Positions 1 to 10,215 of a stretch of DNA of 64,000 nucleotides are shown here, one piece after another. Both the position numbers and the translations under genes were made by a program. The stretch lies in the NCBI GenBank assembly GCA_015680685.1, contig MNCI01004504.1, positions 79,409 through 143,408 of the forward strand, in the 5' to 3' direction. The notes beneath the pieces were generated by a model. It had not been told where the DNA came from. It was given only the letters and a program-made list of their open reading frames with translations, and ran no database searches. This stretch comes from Gnetum montanum. Its lineage: Eukaryota; Streptophyta; Gnetopsida; Gnetales; Gnetaceae. The stretch's first letter is position 1. The number at the start of each line of letters is the position of its first letter.

Positions 1-381
1 GCTTCGAGCATGTGCGTTACGTGTGGTGATCCCAGTAACGATTAGCATTTGGTAGCCATAGTTGCACAGTTCAGGGTGTGTACGGTAAGTGGGAACGGAT
101 GCTGACGCTAGGACTTAGTATTGTAGTTAGAGTTAGTTAGTTTCTCAACCCTTTACCCTCACAGCTTAGGAGATAAACCGAAAAATACCAAAAATATTAT
201 ATACCTCAGACTTGCTTAACCATACACCGTGACACATACAAGCAATCCTAGGAAGACAACGAACGATTAACCCCAAGTGTTTCTTATGGCGTTAAGGCAT
301 TTAGTCTGCGGAGTTCGACTAGATCGCGCATACACACTTGTATTCATATGGTTGAGTGTAGGGGTACCTTGCCACTCATCA
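1..381 (+). repeat. TGATGAG-family LTR, 3' part (copy A)
   Basis: The block ends in CTCATCA at 381, the 3' terminus shared by the other LTRs of this family. By eye it matches the reverse complement of the copy D LTR (47602-48000) closely, for example the stretch around TTCAGGGTGTGTACGG, so A and D belong to one LTR subfamily. No primer site follows the end, so it is either the 3' LTR of an element extending left of the window or a solo LTR. The five bases after the end are ATATC; the partner target duplication lies outside the window. Confidence 0.88.
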
Positions 382-859
382 ATATCCCATAAAGGAAATT
401 ACAAATCATTAATGTTAAATTAAAAATAAATAATTAAAATAATAAAATACATCATCATTATCATCCTAGTCTTATCCCAACAAAATGGAATCAACTACAC
501 TATAAATTATTAAAACTTTAAAATACATAAAATGTCAAAAGTAAGACACATGAAAATATAAATCCAAAGGTGTATTTACAAATAATGCTCAAATACATAA
601 ATAAATGAAAGAATCTATAATACTATCAAGGAATACTAAAGGATAACTAAATAGATTATACAAATAACACATCAAGGGTTCAAACCAAGGAATATATTAA
701 CTAGTAAGAGGATCTAGAACTAAAGTGTTATAATTCAAAACTTATTTTCATCTCACTATCCCACCTAAATATTTGATTATTCTTTGAAAAAGAAAACATT
801 GACTATGAAATGTCACTAAAGTTCCTTATGAATCTTCTATAAAAGCTTACCAAATCAAA
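382..859. other. AT-rich stretch, no gene seen
   Basis: Strongly AT-rich sequence with no open frame of note and no recognised motif. It probably belongs to the same old retroelement as the RT relic next to it, but nothing in the sequence proves this. Confidence 0.5.
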
Positions 860-1415
860 AAAGCAATGTACCTCAACAAAATTTGTTAAAGTTGGTCATT
901 TTCTAATGGCCTTCATCTTGGCTACCTCCATCTTCACTTGATTTATAGAATTTACATGTCCCAAATATTTTTTTTCCATGAACTAGGACTTCTTGATGTT
1001 AACCAAAAGTTTAACTTCATCCAAAGTTTTGCAAAAAGCTTCAAATGATCAACATGCTTCTTTCGATTAAAGTTATACACAAGAATATTATGAAATAATA
1101 TAATTTAACATTTTTAAATTAATGTCTTCAATACATCATACATTAATCTTGTAAAAGTAGTAAGGGTATCCTTCAATGTAAAAGACATTACAAGACACTC
1201 AAAAAAATCATTTAATATATTGAAATTAGTATTTAATTCATCATCCAATCTAAGTCTAATTTTATGGTATCCACTTCTTAAATCAATTTCATTAAATACT
1301 TCAACATAAGTAAGAGCATCTTACCATTATTTACTTTACTTAATTCAATGCATATCCTTCATTCTTCACTTTCCTTCTTCAAAAATAATACCACTATAAT
1401 CACATAATGAAAATT
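860..1415 (-). pseudogene. Ty3/gypsy reverse transcriptase relic (element H)
   Basis: Read on the minus strand, with frameshifts and stops, the order of Ty3/gypsy RT blocks is visible: a palm segment reading close to FNEIDLRSGYHKIR, then ECLVMSF (family ..LVMPFG), then FHNILVY where the family has FDDILVY, then HVDHLKL, and finally the connection-like YLGHV region. One or both aspartates of the catalytic pair have been lost (the frame reads HN). The acidic GDEW-like position before the LVMPFG block resembles Reina-type chromoviruses. The relic is non-functional. Its protease may be the relic at 7004-7273, displaced by later insertions. Confidence 0.62.
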
Positions 1416-2187
1416 TGATTTATGCATAAACCCATTTGTAAGTAGTTCCTCTGTGAAAATATTTTGTATCCTAATGTATGCTTCCATCATGTCAATTTTA
1501 TTTTTCACATTATTTTAGGGATTGGATTTATTTTCCATGTTTTTGTTGAGTCATGTAAGTGGATCCATGTCTCTATGTAATATATCGCATGATACAAATT
1601 TTGTATTTTTGAAGAAATTAAGGTAAAGTCAAATGTAGGTTCACCAATGCTCCATGTAATGTATCTTATTCTTAGGACCATCCAAGGCTCCATATGATCA
1701 TTTCTTCTTTGTTGGAACAACATGAAGTCCATAGATGGCATTTCCACATGATTTTGAACCACAAGTATTGTCTCCTTATGATTTAGTTGATGATTAGGTG
1801 GATCATTTATAGCCATGGTTAGAGTTGAATGTGCTCATAAGGACCTCCTCACATTTCTATTTCATTCATGTATGGACTCTTCTCAAACTTAAGGCATTTT
1901 AATGAAAAACCTTTGATGTATGTTTGAAGCTTGAAATAATAGAATAAGTGAAGTATTTTCCTCCATATCATTATCTCATTTAGGTATTTTATCTATTTTA
2001 ATTACATTTAATTATATCATTACTTTTTATTGATTTTAACCTTATTTTAATTTGATATCATTTTTGCTATTAATTTAGAGAAGAAAAGAAAATATTGTAT
2101 GTGAAGATCAATTTCCATTATTGTGTCTTGAAGAATTCATAGTGATTGCAGATCACAAAGCGAGTTTCAATTAAAGAATGATTTTCT
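1416..2187. other. Unassigned stretch with a 103-codon minus-strand frame
   Basis: A minus-strand frame of 103 codons runs 1816 to 1505. It has no recognisable domain and its composition (Ile, His, Met, Thr) is like chance translation of AT-rich DNA. It lies where the protease-RT linker of element H would be if that element were continuous. I do not call it a gene. The remainder is AT-rich with nothing recognised. Confidence 0.4.
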
Positions 2188-2975
2188 TGATGAGGAGGAG
2201 CTCCCATGTATTCCACAATCCAAGCTCTCTCAATGTTACAAAACTAGAAAATTTGAATAAGAAAAAATATGAAAGCTTTATTTTTACTCAAATGGAGAAA
2301 TTACAACTAAAAGGAAGCATAATTTCCAAGGAAAAAAAGAGATTAAATCCAACTCTCACACACTCAATCAAAGCAATCACAGACTTACAAAGATGATCAT
2401 CAAGGCATCATGCCAAAAATCTCTCTCTCTCTCTACTCTTCTCTCAACTCCCTACACTTTCTCTTCAAACTCTCTTGATCAAATTGAAGGACCAAGAGTT
2501 CTATTTATACATTTTCCCCCTTTTCTCTTCATCTTCCCTCCAATTTATCATTTAATTAAGTGTTTGTTAAATCTATGGAAGATGTCTTTGAGAAATAGAA
2601 GACATCAGAGAAGACGTCTTTGAGGAATAGGAGACATCTATCCCAAGCATAGAAGTTATCAAAGAAGATGTCTTTGAGGTGTATAAGATGTCTAATATGC
2701 AATGAAGACATCTAACTATTAGTGAAAACATCTTTCTAACCAAGTTCAAAGTTAAAGATGCTTTTTTCTTTTAGGTCTGGAACCTCCAAACAAGTTCCCA
2801 TAGCCCCCAAAACACCCTCAAGTCATCAAAATGATCCAAAAAGACTCCCAAACATGCTAAAATACCCTAATACCATCATCAAAAAAATAAAATTGAAAGA
2901 AAAACACAAAAACACATGAACACCTATGTACAAACATATTGACCTTTAGACATGGACTAGGTGATGTCCTCATCA
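2188..2975 (-). repeat. Chromovirus LTR, minus-strand copy
   Basis: The block starts TGATGAGGAG and ends ..GTCCTCATCA, giving the inverted termini expected of an LTR. Its reverse complement matches the plus-strand LTRs at 4209 and 5018 along their length, including the landmark GGAGCTCC near one end and the AAGATGTCTT-type motif repeats in the middle. On the minus strand the chromodomain frame (2976-3645) lies just upstream, so this is the 3' LTR of a minus-strand copy. The middle carries short repeats with the core GACATCTTC, spaced about 25 to 55 bp. Confidence 0.8.
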
Positions 2976-3645
2976 TCTCTTCCACCCTTAAGAATTTAAA
3001 CTTGAAATTAAGTTGGCTATACACTTGGGATAGCATTAAGCCCCCACAAATCCAAACCATTCTCATGGATCCAAATGGAATTTTAAAATATTTCATCATT
3101 CCAATGCACCAAGTACTCATGCACTTTTTTTCCTCTTATCCTCCTAGCCTCCCTTGCTTACAGCACAATTGCTTTCATTGGTGCCTTGGCTGAGTTTGAG
3201 TCTTCAAGGGCATCCTTGAGGATCTCAAGAATATCCCTAAATTCTAATGAAATCACATTTCCATGGTATGGGCTCAAATCTAAAACATTAAAAACACAAG
3301 AAATAGGCAAGTTATTAGGTAAATCTAAAATGGACCTCTTTGACTTGAGCTTGTAGAAGTGCACATTATTTTTCCTTTCTTTACTCAAGTAAATCCAAAC
3401 ATAATCACCAATCTAGAATTTAATTATCCTCTTTCCCTCATTTCCCTTTGAAGACACAATCTTTATCTTTTTCTCCAAGTGAGATTTAACTTGCTAATGC
3501 AATTCTCTCATTTGCTCAACAAATTCTAAACTCAAAGAGGCACAATCATAAAATTTCCTTAACTCATCAACCATTCTTGGTGAAAACCCATAATTTTCCA
3601 TAAAGGAACAAGTTAAATATCACTTGGTGAAAAACCATTCTTGTT
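2976..3645 (-). pseudogene. Chromovirus integrase C-terminus and chromodomain (minus copy)
   Basis: The minus strand reads, in order, a segment like EFVEQMRELHQQVKSHLEKK, the GDYVW block typical of the integrase C-terminal domain, KLKSK, then NLPISCVFNVLDLSPYHG (family ..FNVADLYPYHG), then an acidic linker and the chromodomain core HEYLVHWND followed by IWIHE. Chromodomains at the integrase C-terminus are the hallmark of chromoviruses and are thought to guide insertion to modified histones. A stop follows the conserved HWND and another lies before HEYLVHW, so this copy is dead. It stands head to head with a second copy at 3646-4208. Confidence 0.8.
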
Positions 3646-4208
3646 GAGAAAATTAACTCAACAAGTTAGATATCAGTTGGGGAAAAAGATAAATACGGGT
3701 AACGAAGGCAAGAGAATAATTAATTTCTAGATTGGCTATTATGTTTGGATTTACTTGAGTACAGAAAGGCATAAGAATGTACACTTCTATAGGCTCAATT
3801 CAAATAGAATTAGTCCATTTTAGATCAGGGCCAAAATAAATCCAAATGCTTATGAGATTGACTTATCTAATGATTTGCCTATTTCTTGTGTTTTTAATGT
3901 TTTAGATTTGAGCCCATACCATGGAAATGTGATTGCATTAAACTTGAGGGATAGTCTTGATATCCTCAAGGATGTCCTTGAAGACTCAAACTCAACCAAG
4001 CTACCAAGGAAAGAAATTGTGTTGGAAGCAAAAAAGGCTAAGAGCACAAGAGGTAGAAAAGTGCATGAGTACTTGGTGCATTGGAATGATGAAGGATCTA
4101 AAAATGCCATTTGGATCCATGAGAAAAATTTGGCTTTGTGGAAGCTTAATGCTATCCTGAGTGTATAGCTAACTTGAGGGAAACTTAAATTCTTAATAGT
4201 GGGAGAGA
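3646..4208 (+). pseudogene. Chromovirus integrase C-terminus and chromodomain (plus copy)
   Basis: The plus strand carries the same pol end as 2976-3645 in the opposite orientation. The clean part is an open frame at 3875-4168 reading PISCVFNVLDLSPYHG, an acidic DILKDVLEDSN linker, a basic KKAKSTRGRK stretch and the chromodomain HEYLVHWNDEGSKNAIWI, ending at a TAG at 4166-4168. Upstream, 3660-3870 aligns with the integrase C-terminal part of the minus copy but is frameshifted. A purine-rich GTGGGAGAGA (polypurine tract) sits just before the LTR at 4209. No integrase core is present on either arm. Confidence 0.8.
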
Positions 4209-5009
4209 TGATGAGGACATCACCTAGTCAATATCTAAACCTCAATATGCTTGTGCATAGATGTTCATGTATTTTTGTGTTTGCCTTTTAGTGTTATTTT
4301 TTTGATGATGATTTCAGGGTATTTTAGCATATTTGGAAGTCTTTTGGGGTCATTTTGATGACTTTAGGATGTTATGGGGGCTATGGGAACTTGTTTGGAG
4401 GTGTCCATAGGTTCCAAGCCTCAAAACAAGCATCTTTAACTTTGACCCTAGTAGGAAATACGTCTTCACTGATAGTTAGATGTCTTCATTGCATATTAGA
4501 CGTCTTGCACACCTCAAAGATGTCTTCTCTAATAACTTCTACACTTGGGAAAGATTTCTCCTGTTCCTCAAAGATATCTTCTCTGATAAGTTCTGCTCTC
4601 ACGAACAAAAGACATCTTCCAAAAATTTAATGAACATTCAATTGAATTATAAATTGGAGGGAAGATGAAGAGACAAGGGATAAAAGGTATAAATAAACCT
4701 TTTGGGCCTTCAATTTGATCAAGAGAATTTGAAGAGAGAGGGTAAGGAGTTGAGAGAAGAGTAGAGAGAGTGATAGAGTTTTGACATGGTGCCTTGATGA
4801 TCATCCTTCTGAGTGTGTGATTACTTTGATTGAGTGTGTTAGAGTTGGGATTGAATCTCTTGTCTATCCTTGGGAATTTTGGTTCCTTTTAGTTGTAATT
4901 TCTCCATTTGAGAAAGAATAAAGCTTTCATTTTCTTTTCTTATTCAAATTTGTTATTTTTGTGACATTGAAAGAGCTTGGATTATGGAATCCATGGGAGC
5001 TCCTCATTA
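4209..5009 (+). repeat. Chromovirus LTR, plus-strand copy 1
   Basis: Begins TGATGAGGACATCAC directly after a purine-rich tract and ends near CTCCTCATTA, where the intact terminus would be CTCATCA. It is therefore the 3' LTR of the plus-strand copy. It contains two imperfect internal units around AACTTCTACACTTGGGA with GACATCTTC cores. It is followed after only 8 bp by another LTR of the same family. Confidence 0.78.
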
Positions 5010-5017
5010 GATTAAGG

Positions 5018-5813
5018 TTATGAGGACATCACTTAGTCCATGTCTAAGCCTCAATATGTTTGTGCATAGATGTTGATGTGTTTTTGTGTTTATCTTTTAG
5101 TGTTGTTTTTTTTTATGATGATTTCAAGGTATTTTAGCATGTTTGGGAGTCTTTTGGGATCATTTTGATGACTTTAGGATGTTTTGAGGGTTATGGGGAC
5201 TTGTTTGAAGATGTCTGGAGGTTCCAAGCCTCAAAATAAGCATCTTTAAGTTTGATCTTGATAGGAAATATGTCTTCAGTAACAGTTAGATATCTTCACT
5301 ACATATTGGATGTCTTCTCTAATAACTTCTACACTTGGGAGAGACATCTCCTATTCCTCAAAGACATCTCCTCTAATAACTTCTACACTTTGGATAGACA
5401 TATTTTGTTTCTCAAAGACATCTTCCACAAATTTAATGAACATTTAATTGAATGATAAATTCGAGGAAAGATGAAGAGGCAAGGAGGAAAAGGTATAAAT
5501 AGTCCTTTTGGTCCTTTAATTTGATCAAGACTATTTGAAGAGAGAGTGTAGGAAGTTGAGAGAAGAGTAGAGAGAGAGATAGTGTTTTGGCATGGTGCCT
5601 TGATGATCATCCTTGTGAGTGTATGATTGCTTTGATTGAGTGTTTGAGAGTTGGATTGAGACTCTTATCTATCCTTGGGAATTATGCTTTATTTTAGCTA
5701 TAATTTCTCTATTTGAATAAGAATAAAGCTTTCATTTTCTTCTCTTGTTCAAATTTGCTATTTTTGTAACATTGAGAGAGCTTGGATCTGAAATCCATGG
5801 GATCTCCTCATTA
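5018..5813 (+). repeat. Chromovirus LTR, plus-strand copy 2 (tandem)
   Basis: Starts TTATGAGGACATCAC (the first LTR has TGATGAGGACATCAC) and ends ..CTCCTCATTA. It repeats the content of 4209-5009 in order, including two roughly 54-bp units around AACTTCTACACTT. No primer-binding site or pol sequence follows. It could be a separate solo LTR or the outer product of unequal recombination. Confidence 0.78.
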
Positions 5814-7003
5814 CTTGATCAACCAAAAACACATTGATGGTAGTTATAGCATGTTCAACTAAAAATTTGATTCAACTCTTTGAAATGATTTTAAGACCTC
5901 AAATCTCAATCATTTTTTACTGTCATTCTTTTACATCCACTCATTCCATTGTCTTCTGGACTAAATTTCTTAATGCTTCATTTTGGAATCATTTTAGGAT
6001 TGATTTCAACATCCTTGCTACACCATGACTTAACCAGTAATTGACTAGAACTCATGATATACTTAGAGATATGTCATGACCTCATCATAAGTCATGGTTT
6101 TATAGAGAAAGAAAAATCCATTGTTTCTATTAACTACAACTTTACCACTAGTTATGATATTATAGCACAAGTTCATCACAACTCGTGGTTTTGAAAACTC
6201 CACAAAGGAGGCTAGAGGTAGAATTTTGATACATTTTATATCAACCAATACCCATGGTCAAGATAACCATGACTCCTAGTGCCTGAACTGAAAGTACTCC
6301 ATGACTCATGATCTTGTCTTTGGCTCTTAGACACATCACAATCCATGAGTAAACCACAACCCATGGTTTGCAATACCATGCTTTGGCCACCACTTATGAT
6401 CTTAATTATGATCATATTTTTGGCAAGGACTTGAGCCAAGAAAAGCTTGCAGACTACCAAAAGAATCTTATTTCACTACTGCCTCCCACAGACTACTATT
6501 TTGAAGTTATACCCTCTAATTTTCAGCCATCCTATATGTCCTATCATTTCAAATTGTAACACTTGAAATGAAATTAGTTTGGTACTACAAAATTTAATTG
6601 GTAAAAAAAATTTATGTTTTTCTTTAAAGACATTGGACAATTTTCATGTTAATTCTTTCACCACTATTGGAAGATCACATTGCTTAGTCATGTATTAAGT
6701 AATTGTAGACATCATAATAAAACTAATAGTTTTCATCTTCATGTTTTCTAATGTATTCTTTTTCACACAAGAGACTAAATAATACATTTTTTAAGAACTA
6801 ATTTCATACTTGCTAAACTATCATTGGAATCAAATCATGGATTCCATCATCTCTAGCCACTAATCAAACATTCTCGATACCATTATCAAAATTTAATGGT
6901 CTTCAAAGAACCACATTAGCATAATCAATTGGAAACACATCATAAATAACCAATTATAGGAACTAAAAATATTAAATTTTAATAAATATTATCCCCTAAC
7001 ATC
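5814..7003. other. No gene; short CATGAG/CTCATG repeats at about 6000-6420
   Basis: No convincing coding frame. Between about 6000 and 6420 the motif CCATGACTCATGG and its decayed forms recur at irregular spacing on both strands, the same motif type as the block at 9740-10215. The remainder is AT-rich and unassigned. Confidence 0.5.
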
Positions 7004-7273
7004 TTAAAATAAATATCTTGCTAACCAATGCATTTTATAGGATTTAGGATAAGGGTGAGCCACTAGAATCAATCTAGCAATAGTACTAGAAAAAATTGCA
7101 TTCTCTTTAATGCCTCCATTAATCAAAATATGAATCCATTCTCCACTCTTGAGACATCTAGTCCAAATTCTAAACAAAAATTTCCTTGGATAATAATCTC
7201 TTAAATTTATATTCCTCATGAATGAATTCATTTCATTCATATCTTCTATTTTAGGGGAATTAAGATTACCCAT
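7004..7273 (-). pseudogene. Ty3/gypsy aspartic protease relic (element H)
   Basis: An 89-codon minus-strand frame resembles the retropepsin of gypsy elements whose active site reads IIDGGS. Here the order is FLFRIWTRC, then EWIHILINGGIKEN where the family has ..IIDGGSCEN, then STIARLILVAHPYPKSYKMHWL where the family has a ..VEKLGL..HPxPYKLxWL block. The catalytic Asp is replaced by Asn (NGG for DGG), so it would be inactive even if expressed. The frame starts at an ATG, but this is probably chance, since the protease is normally internal to a polyprotein. It is followed on its upstream side by a basic gag-like tail. Confidence 0.62.
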
Positions 7274-7314
7274 TGAGGAAGCTTAATGTGATAACTCCTT
7301 CTTTTCCATGATTT

Positions 7315-7599
7315 TCATGATTTTTTTCTTAATAATGTTTTTAAGGGAATACTACCATTATTTGTTCCCCATTCCTCTACATTTGAATATTTGACTCTTG
7401 GAAGAGTTATTTTTCCTTGTATTTTTTGCTTCCTTACTTGAATTTTCTTTGGCTTTACTCTTGTCTTTCTCCTTTTCCTTCTTATGTTTCTTCTCTTTAT
7501 GTTCTCTTTAGTATTTATATTGGATTTAAATCCCTTGTCAAATTTAGAAACCTTCTTCTTATGCTTGATTATTTGTTTCACCCTTCCTTCAAAGTCCAT
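7315..7599 (-). pseudogene. Basic, Lys/Arg-rich frame, possible gag C-terminus
   Basis: A 94-codon minus-strand frame is extremely basic (runs such as KRRNIRRKRRKTRVKPKK) and stands immediately upstream, in transcription direction, of the protease relic. That is where the gag C-terminus or nucleocapsid of a gypsy element would be. No Cys-His knuckle is visible. Assignment to gag rests on position and charge only. Confidence 0.35.
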
Positions 7600-9270
7600 T
7601 AATCTTATTCTCTATTTTTAATGTCAAATCATAAGTCTCATCTAGAATTTCAAGCTTATAGAAGAATACATTCTACTAGTATTACTTCTTTAAATCTCTA
7701 AGAAAGATAGATTTCTACTCATATTCACTCTATACAAATTTTTATTAATGAAAAAAATGATAAAAATCAAGGTAGAAGTCGTTCACATATTTCTCTTTTT
7801 ACCTCAAGGATTTCAGCCTCATGATGGTTTCTTTTCTTTGTCTTGATTACTCATTTGTTTTCCTCAACATGTATTATATTAGAGGTCATTATCTTATCTT
7901 CAAATATTCTTTAAATTCATGTGCACCATCCATATCATTTAAGGGATTCAAATCCATACAATGTAGCCTTAATGCATTCCTAAATACTCATGCAAGTTTA
8001 TCATCATCTTCATCATCTAGATTTGAATTTCTAAATGTTCTGAATGAATGAGTAACTAATGGATCTCTTTTAGGTCTTACATGAGGGTTAGGGTTTCTAT
8101 TCATAGGTCTCTTAGTGTTATTTTGGCATCTTAAGAGCCTATATTATGAAATCCAAGAATGGCTATTCATCATCTTAGTATCAAAGTAAAGGATTTGAAG
8201 GTAATTCATATCAAGTTTAAGTAATTTTCTTCATCACAACACAATAATTTTCTTATCTTTATCTTATTTTGGTTTGCACTTTCAATTTTATGTTATTTTC
8301 CATACTTAATTAGGGTTTAAGTGAAATTATTTTGGTCATTTTATATGTTCAATTATATTTATTTTTGTGGAATTTACTTATTTATGATACCCATTAGCTT
8401 GAATTATCAAGGTGTTAGAAGCCCAAATAACTAAAACCTTAAGATGTATATCAATAGTATATATAGTGATTTAGTTTTAAATACCAAAGATGATGGGGAC
8501 ACAAATTACAAAGTATACTTATGTATGTCATTACATATAATACATAAGAATGTTATAATACATAACTCATGTTGTTATAGTAAGGGAAATGAATATTTTT
8601 ATGATTTTTAATATTTTTACATATTTTTAAAATAATGAATAAAATAATTAGCAATTAACTACTCACACCCATTTTAATCCCTTCAAGATAAGTGCAACAT
8701 TTGTATCTTGAAAAAGAAAGAAAAAACACACCCTCAAATTGTAATTCCTTGTGAAACATATGTAATGAAAAATCCAATACAAACACAAATTATGTGTTAA
8801 TCCTTTAAGGAAAAATTATAACACTAGTAGATATAAGTGATGAAAATATCCTTAATTATGCTCTTGATGACCCAACATCATTTTGAATAATTATGACCTC
8901 CTTAAGCAAGGCAAAGTCATCATGAGTATCACACCACTATGGTAATTTATCTAACTAAACAATTAATGTAATTTTAATTCTAAATGTGATAGCTAAATTC
9001 ATTAATAGTATATCATCATCAACGTTCAATAAAATTAATAAAATTAAGCTAAGATTCATATAAACTCTTAACTCTACAGCAATCAAATGATTTTGGGCTA
9101 CAAAAGCATGGCAACACTCCAAAAGAGTCATGTCATATAATAAATTGATGAATCAAAGAATATAAAGAAAATAAATAAGGTTCACGTTTCATAAGAATAA
9201 ATGAGCTAAAAAATTAAAATAAGTTTAAAGGAAATCAAAGATGTCAAATGGCCTACTTATCTAGGTATTT
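7600..9270. other. No gene seen
   Basis: About 7650-8200 may continue the gag of element H on the minus strand, but no motif confirms it. From 8200 to 9270 the sequence is AT-rich with no frame or repeat that I can name. Confidence 0.4.
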
Positions 9271-9690
9271 ATACTATTTAGATGGTGGCACTACACTAGG
9301 AGTGATGACACCAAGATGGTGATGTACTAGGGATGATATCATGTGAATACTACTAGGATGACACCACATCAAGTAAGATAGCCACAATGGTTATGCCACA
9401 CTAGGTGAGAAAACCACTAGGATGATGATATACTAAATGTGATGACACTAAGGTGGTACCACACCAAATGATTAATCACTAAAGTGATATTACACTAGAT
9501 GAGGTAGTCAAAAAGGTTAAGATACTATGTTTGTATCATATCAAGGTAGCCACCAAGGTGATACCAAATCATGTCAAACAGCTACTAGGATGACACCATA
9601 ATAGGTGAGGAAAGTCCTAAGATGACAATGCATTAGGAAAGGTTCCATCATGGTGGTGCTATATTAGATTAGACAACCATTATATTGCTT
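9271..9690. repeat. Degenerate repeat block with CACTAGG and GATGACACCA words
   Basis: The words CACTAGG, GATGACACCA, GCCAC and AGGTGA(GG) recur about every 25 to 60 bp in variable order, for example near 9285, 9345, 9405, 9425, 9590. A further short patch with the same words lies at about 10900-10990. This looks like an old minisatellite or the decayed repeat core of an LTR. No period is clean enough to state. Confidence 0.55.
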
Positions 9691-9739
9691 GATTAAAGCT
9701 TCTAAATAAATTCTTCAAGATGTATTAAAATTATAATTT

Positions 9740-10215
9740 TTGTTGATCACAAGTTGACCATGATTTGATCATGAGTCATCATATTATAGCATAAGTCATG
9801 GTTTGGCTAGAAGCATCTAGTAAGATTTTCTAAGAATACCATGACTTTACCATGAGTTATGCTTACTATTTCACAACTTCACAATGAATCATGAAAATTT
9901 TACCTTATTTGAATGTTCACCATGAGTAATAGTTATTGCATCATAAGATTACCATGTATTATAAAAATTTCTTAAAAGAGTTCTAAACATTGAAGTGATC
10001 ATGAGTCATAGTTGGTCATTTTATATCAATTACAAGTTAACCACAAATTATGATTAACCGCATAACTTGACCATGAGCCATGGCATTCTACCATGAGTTG
10101 ATCATGAGTAGTGATCTGATAAAAATTAATCTTAGCAATATCATGAGTTGTGCTAAACTCATGGTCTAAAAACCTGCAATACCATAACATGACCACAATT
10201 CATGGTAACCTATTT
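9740..10215. repeat. Degenerate near-palindromic CCATGAGTCATGG repeats
   Basis: Variants of ACCATGAGTCATGGT, a near-palindrome, recur about every 30 to 60 bp: around 9757, 9768, 9795, 9840, 9851, 9929, 9999, 10070, 10091, 10104, 10140 and 10200. The same motif fills about 6000-6420. Spacing is irregular, so this is not a clean tandem array. Confidence 0.55.

Noticed and set aside
1505-1816. 103-codon minus-strand frame as a host gene
   Set aside because: No domain, composition like chance translation of AT-rich DNA, and it lies between retroelement relics.
2393-2623. Frames inside the chromovirus LTRs (for example 2393-2623 plus, 4568-4804 minus, 5383-5610 minus)
   Set aside because: They are the same antisense LTR sequence translated in each copy, starting MIIKA(P/S)CQ; conservation is explained by LTR homology, and no motif is seen.
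8160-8190. TTAGTATCAAAGT as a tRNA-Met primer site on the plus strand
   Set aside because: Only a partial match to TGGTATCAGAGC, no LTR end before it, and neighbouring gag-like frames are on the other strand.
9740-10215. CRISPR-like array in the CATGAG repeats
   Set aside because: Repeats are degenerate, irregularly spaced and in plant DNA; no cas genes.
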